Positions 62,517-64,000 of a stretch of 64,000 nt of DNA are shown piece by piece. The notes below the pieces were generated by a model. That model was not told the DNA's origin and did no database searches. It saw only the letters and a list, made by a program, of their open reading frames with translations. The first letter of the stretch is position 1, and every line of letters starts with the position of its first letter. The stretch lies in contig CP089931.1 of assembly GCA_021307325.1 (NCBI GenBank), forward strand, positions 1,140,979-1,204,978. The letters are read 5' to 3'. The DNA is from Peptoniphilus sp. GNH. Lineage in GTDB: Bacteria; Bacillota; Clostridia; Tissierellales; Peptoniphilaceae. The translations under genes were made by a program, and so were the position numbers.

Positions 62517-63137
62517 AAAACCTCTCAATTTCTCCCATCCATCATAAAAAAATTTCGAAATTATTCTTGTGTTTAACTTTACTTCTTCTTCTGTTTGAGA
62601 ATGCATTATAATTTCACACAATGCATTAATATAAGCATGGTTTAACAAATGCATTGCATCTTTAGGGACTTCTGATTTTATATTCTTTTTCTTTGAAATA
62701 ATATGAAACGCTTTATGTCTATTTATATCTTCCTTTTCCACAAGAAGCTCTATAAAATTATCATATTTCGTACCATATGATTTATATATTAAGAGATTAA
62801 ATAAATCTTTTTTGCTAAACATATATAATGCAGATTCAATTGACCCTTCAATGTTAATTTTTGATAAATCTTCTCCACAATTTTTTTCTATGTTTTGAAA
62901 AGATTCCTCTTCAAACTTGTTATAAAAACCCAAAAGTTCTTTTGCCAATGGATCAACTAAACTGATAAATAAATCTTCTTTATCATTAAAATGCCTGTAA
63001 AAAGCACCCGTTGTAACTCCAGCATCTTTACAAATTTTTCTTAAATTAGCTCGTTCATAGCCATCATTTAAAAAATTAACTTTGCCACTATCCATAATCT
63101 TTTTATGTGTTAAATCATAACCAGTAATTTCTGTCAT
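62514..63137 (-). CDS. TetR-family regulator of the ABC/ECF cassette
   Basis: 207 residues. HTH near the start: NLRKICKDAGVTTGAFYRHF after FLNDGYERA. The C-terminal part is a helical ligand domain. Transcribed toward the exporter genes; a perfect operator lies over its own -10 box. It should repress itself and perhaps the exporter operon, where a related half-site pair is seen. Inducer unknown. Confidence 0.88.
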   Translation of the reverse strand: MTEITGYDLTHKKIMDSGKVNFLNDGYERANLRKICKDAGVTTGAFYRHFNDKEDLFISLVDPLAKELLGFYNKFEEESFQNIEKNCGEDLSKINIEGSIESALYMFSKKDLFNLLIYKSYGTKYDNFIELLVEKEDINRHKAFHIISKKKNIKSEVPKDAMHLLNHAYINALCEIIMHSQTEEEVKLNTRIISKFFYDGWEKLRGF

Positions 63138-63181
63138 ATCCTCACCGCCTCGACTAATTGCTCAATTTATAATTTTGCGGA

Positions 63182-63206
63182 ACAATGATAACTTTGTTAT
63201 CATTGT
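63182..63206. promoter_or_regulatory. TetR operator, perfect palindrome
   Basis: ACAATGATAAC (63182-63192) and GTTATCATTGT (63196-63206), 3-base spacer, perfect 11-base arms. It overlaps the -10 box and start of the tetR promoter. Confidence 0.7.
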
Positions 63207-63230
63207 ATACACTTATCTTCTTTATGTCAA
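63202..63230 (-). promoter_or_regulatory. Sigma-A promoter of tetR and probably of the cassette
   Basis: Minus strand TTGACA (63225-63230), 17-base spacer, TACAAT (63202-63207). It matches the tetR-rph promoter at 42890-42918 in both boxes and spacing. Confidence 0.8.
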
Positions 63231-63610
63231 TATGAATAATAGAAAATCATACTTAATTATGATATAATCATTAATAATTTTAATACACGCTTAACGCTTG
63301 CTACTCTAATTATTCTTTTGTAGACCAACTAAGGAAGTCAATAGTTATTTTTAAAAATTTTCTAAAATTTTTTCAAGTAACAAAACTTAAAAAATGTGCA
63401 TAGCAAACAAGCCTCATATACTTTCATTTTTTGAGGCAACACTTTTAATAGTTTATGCGACTAACTTACTCTTTTCTCCTACTTTCAATTTTTTATCATT
63501 CAAAACTTTATCTCCTGTCAGTAAATAATTCCGACGCTACAGTCAGTTTTATTTTGACTCAGTAGATAATTAATTTCAATACACTGGTCGAAAATAGGGT
63601 TTTATCATTT
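63231..63610. other. Intergenic region right of the TetR cassette
   Basis: No gene seen. The stretch near 63285-63325 (CACGCTTAACGCTTGCTA...) is like 43003-43043 before the mob module, suggesting a shared flank of the two TetR-controlled cassettes. A hairpin GCCTCA/TGAGGC lies at 63411-63436. Confidence 0.4.
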
Positions 63611-63660
63611 TTAAAAAAGCAAAATCCTGATAAACTTCTAAATTAGAAATCTATCAGGCT
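63611..63660 (-). terminator. Terminator of the cell-wall lysin gene
   Basis: Minus strand CCTGATA / TATCAGG arms (63626-63632, 63652-63658) with an inner TTCTAA/TTAGAA stem, then T-rich sequence. It lies 13 bases after the lysin stop. Confidence 0.7.
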
Positions 63661-63672
63661 TTAATTATTGTA

Positions 63673-64000
63673 TTAAATTAATTCATTTACTCTTTTTTGA
63701 ATAACATAATAATCATATCCAGCATTAGTTAACCTTCTTTTTCTCTCTTCTCCATTCCCCCATTTTCCACTTATAACTTCTCTTGCTAATTGGTCGATTG
63801 TCTTTCCGACTGGATATACTATCTTGCCATTAGCATCGAATACTTTTAATCTGAATCTATCGGCACATCTTTTGGCATTTTCTAAATTCTTAAATGCACC
63901 TTTCTGGCTTTTTACATCAGACCAAGATTTTCTAACTCTATATAGTCCATCTGTTGGTTTACTAACAGTATTATTGCCTCTTAGTCTTTTATTAACTTCA
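63673..64000 (-). CDS. Cell-wall lysin C-terminal part with CW_7 domain (continues past the right edge)
   Basis: Minus strand, 109 codons open from the window edge to a TAA at 63673. First comes a SPOR/SH3-like cargo (GLYRVRKSWSDVKSQKGAFK, then ENAKRCADRF), then a CW_7 (Cpl-7) repeat: IDQLAREVISGKWGNGEERK followed by RRLTNAGYDYYVIQKRVN. This is the C-terminus of a phage- or conjugative-element endolysin/amidase. The catalytic domain lies outside the window. Confidence 0.8.
   Translation of the reverse strand, partial: EVNKRLRGNNTVSKPTDGLYRVRKSWSDVKSQKGAFKNLENAKRCADRFRLKVFDANGKIVYPVGKTIDQLAREVISGKWGNGEERKRRLTNAGYDYYVIQKRVNELI

Overview
The window is AT-rich DNA from a low-GC Gram-positive anaerobe. 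Strong AGGAGG-type ribosome-binding sites, a nine-gene V-type ATPase operon, a stalk protein with copper-amine-oxidase N-terminal repeats and BceRSAB/lantibiotic-type peptide-resistance modules point to Clostridia/Tissierellia, most likely Peptoniphilaceae (Anaerococcus/Peptoniphilus-like). The genus is inferred from gene style only. No rRNA or tRNA gene was seen.

Positions 1-25 kb look like ordinary chromosome. From the left: an oligopeptide ABC transporter operon on the minus strand (oppB-C-D-F and the start of oppA, which runs off the window); a divergent Na/phosphate cotransporter; a two-TM K+ channel with an RCK domain; the V-ATPase operon (G/H-like, C, I, K, F, E, A, B, D); two small membrane proteins; a two-component system divergent from a three-gene BcrA-type ABC transporter; and a secreted stalk-domain protein.

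Positions 25-56 kb are a mosaic of mobile elements. A methyltransferase gene is split by a 1.4-kb block carrying two GNAT acetyltransferase genes. Three ~100-bp repeats (27.5, 32.4 and 49.8 kb) each carry on the minus strand what reads as the last codons of an rlmD/rumA-like RNA methyltransferase. They look like att sites left by successive integrations at one target. The blocks next to them carry: a BceRSAB-type peptide-resistance operon (27.7-32.1 kb); an AbiF-type HEPN gene with a small hairpin RNA; a broken HNH gene; an unassigned two-gene module with a HEPN-like motif; a large serine recombinase; a TetR / rifampicin phosphotransferase / MATE operon with clear operators; a mobilization module (oriT-like repeat, MobC, relaxase); an HTH-SIR2-HerA defence operon; an AbiE toxin-antitoxin pair; a Panacea-type toxin-antitoxin pair; and a triplet of serine-recombinase genes. 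A decayed second mob module, an IS3 remnant and a sigma-factor remnant follow.

Positions 56-63 kb hold a TetR-controlled operon of two fused ABC exporters and an ECF-type transporter (S component, EcfT, double ATPase). The right edge has the end of a minus-strand cell-wall lysin gene with a CW_7 (Cpl-7-like) domain, suggesting that more mobile DNA follows.

The most notable content is the defence-rich 32-51 kb stretch: AbiF plus RNA, an unassigned HEPN-like pair, SIR2-HerA, AbiE and PanAT, assembled by repeated site-specific integration.
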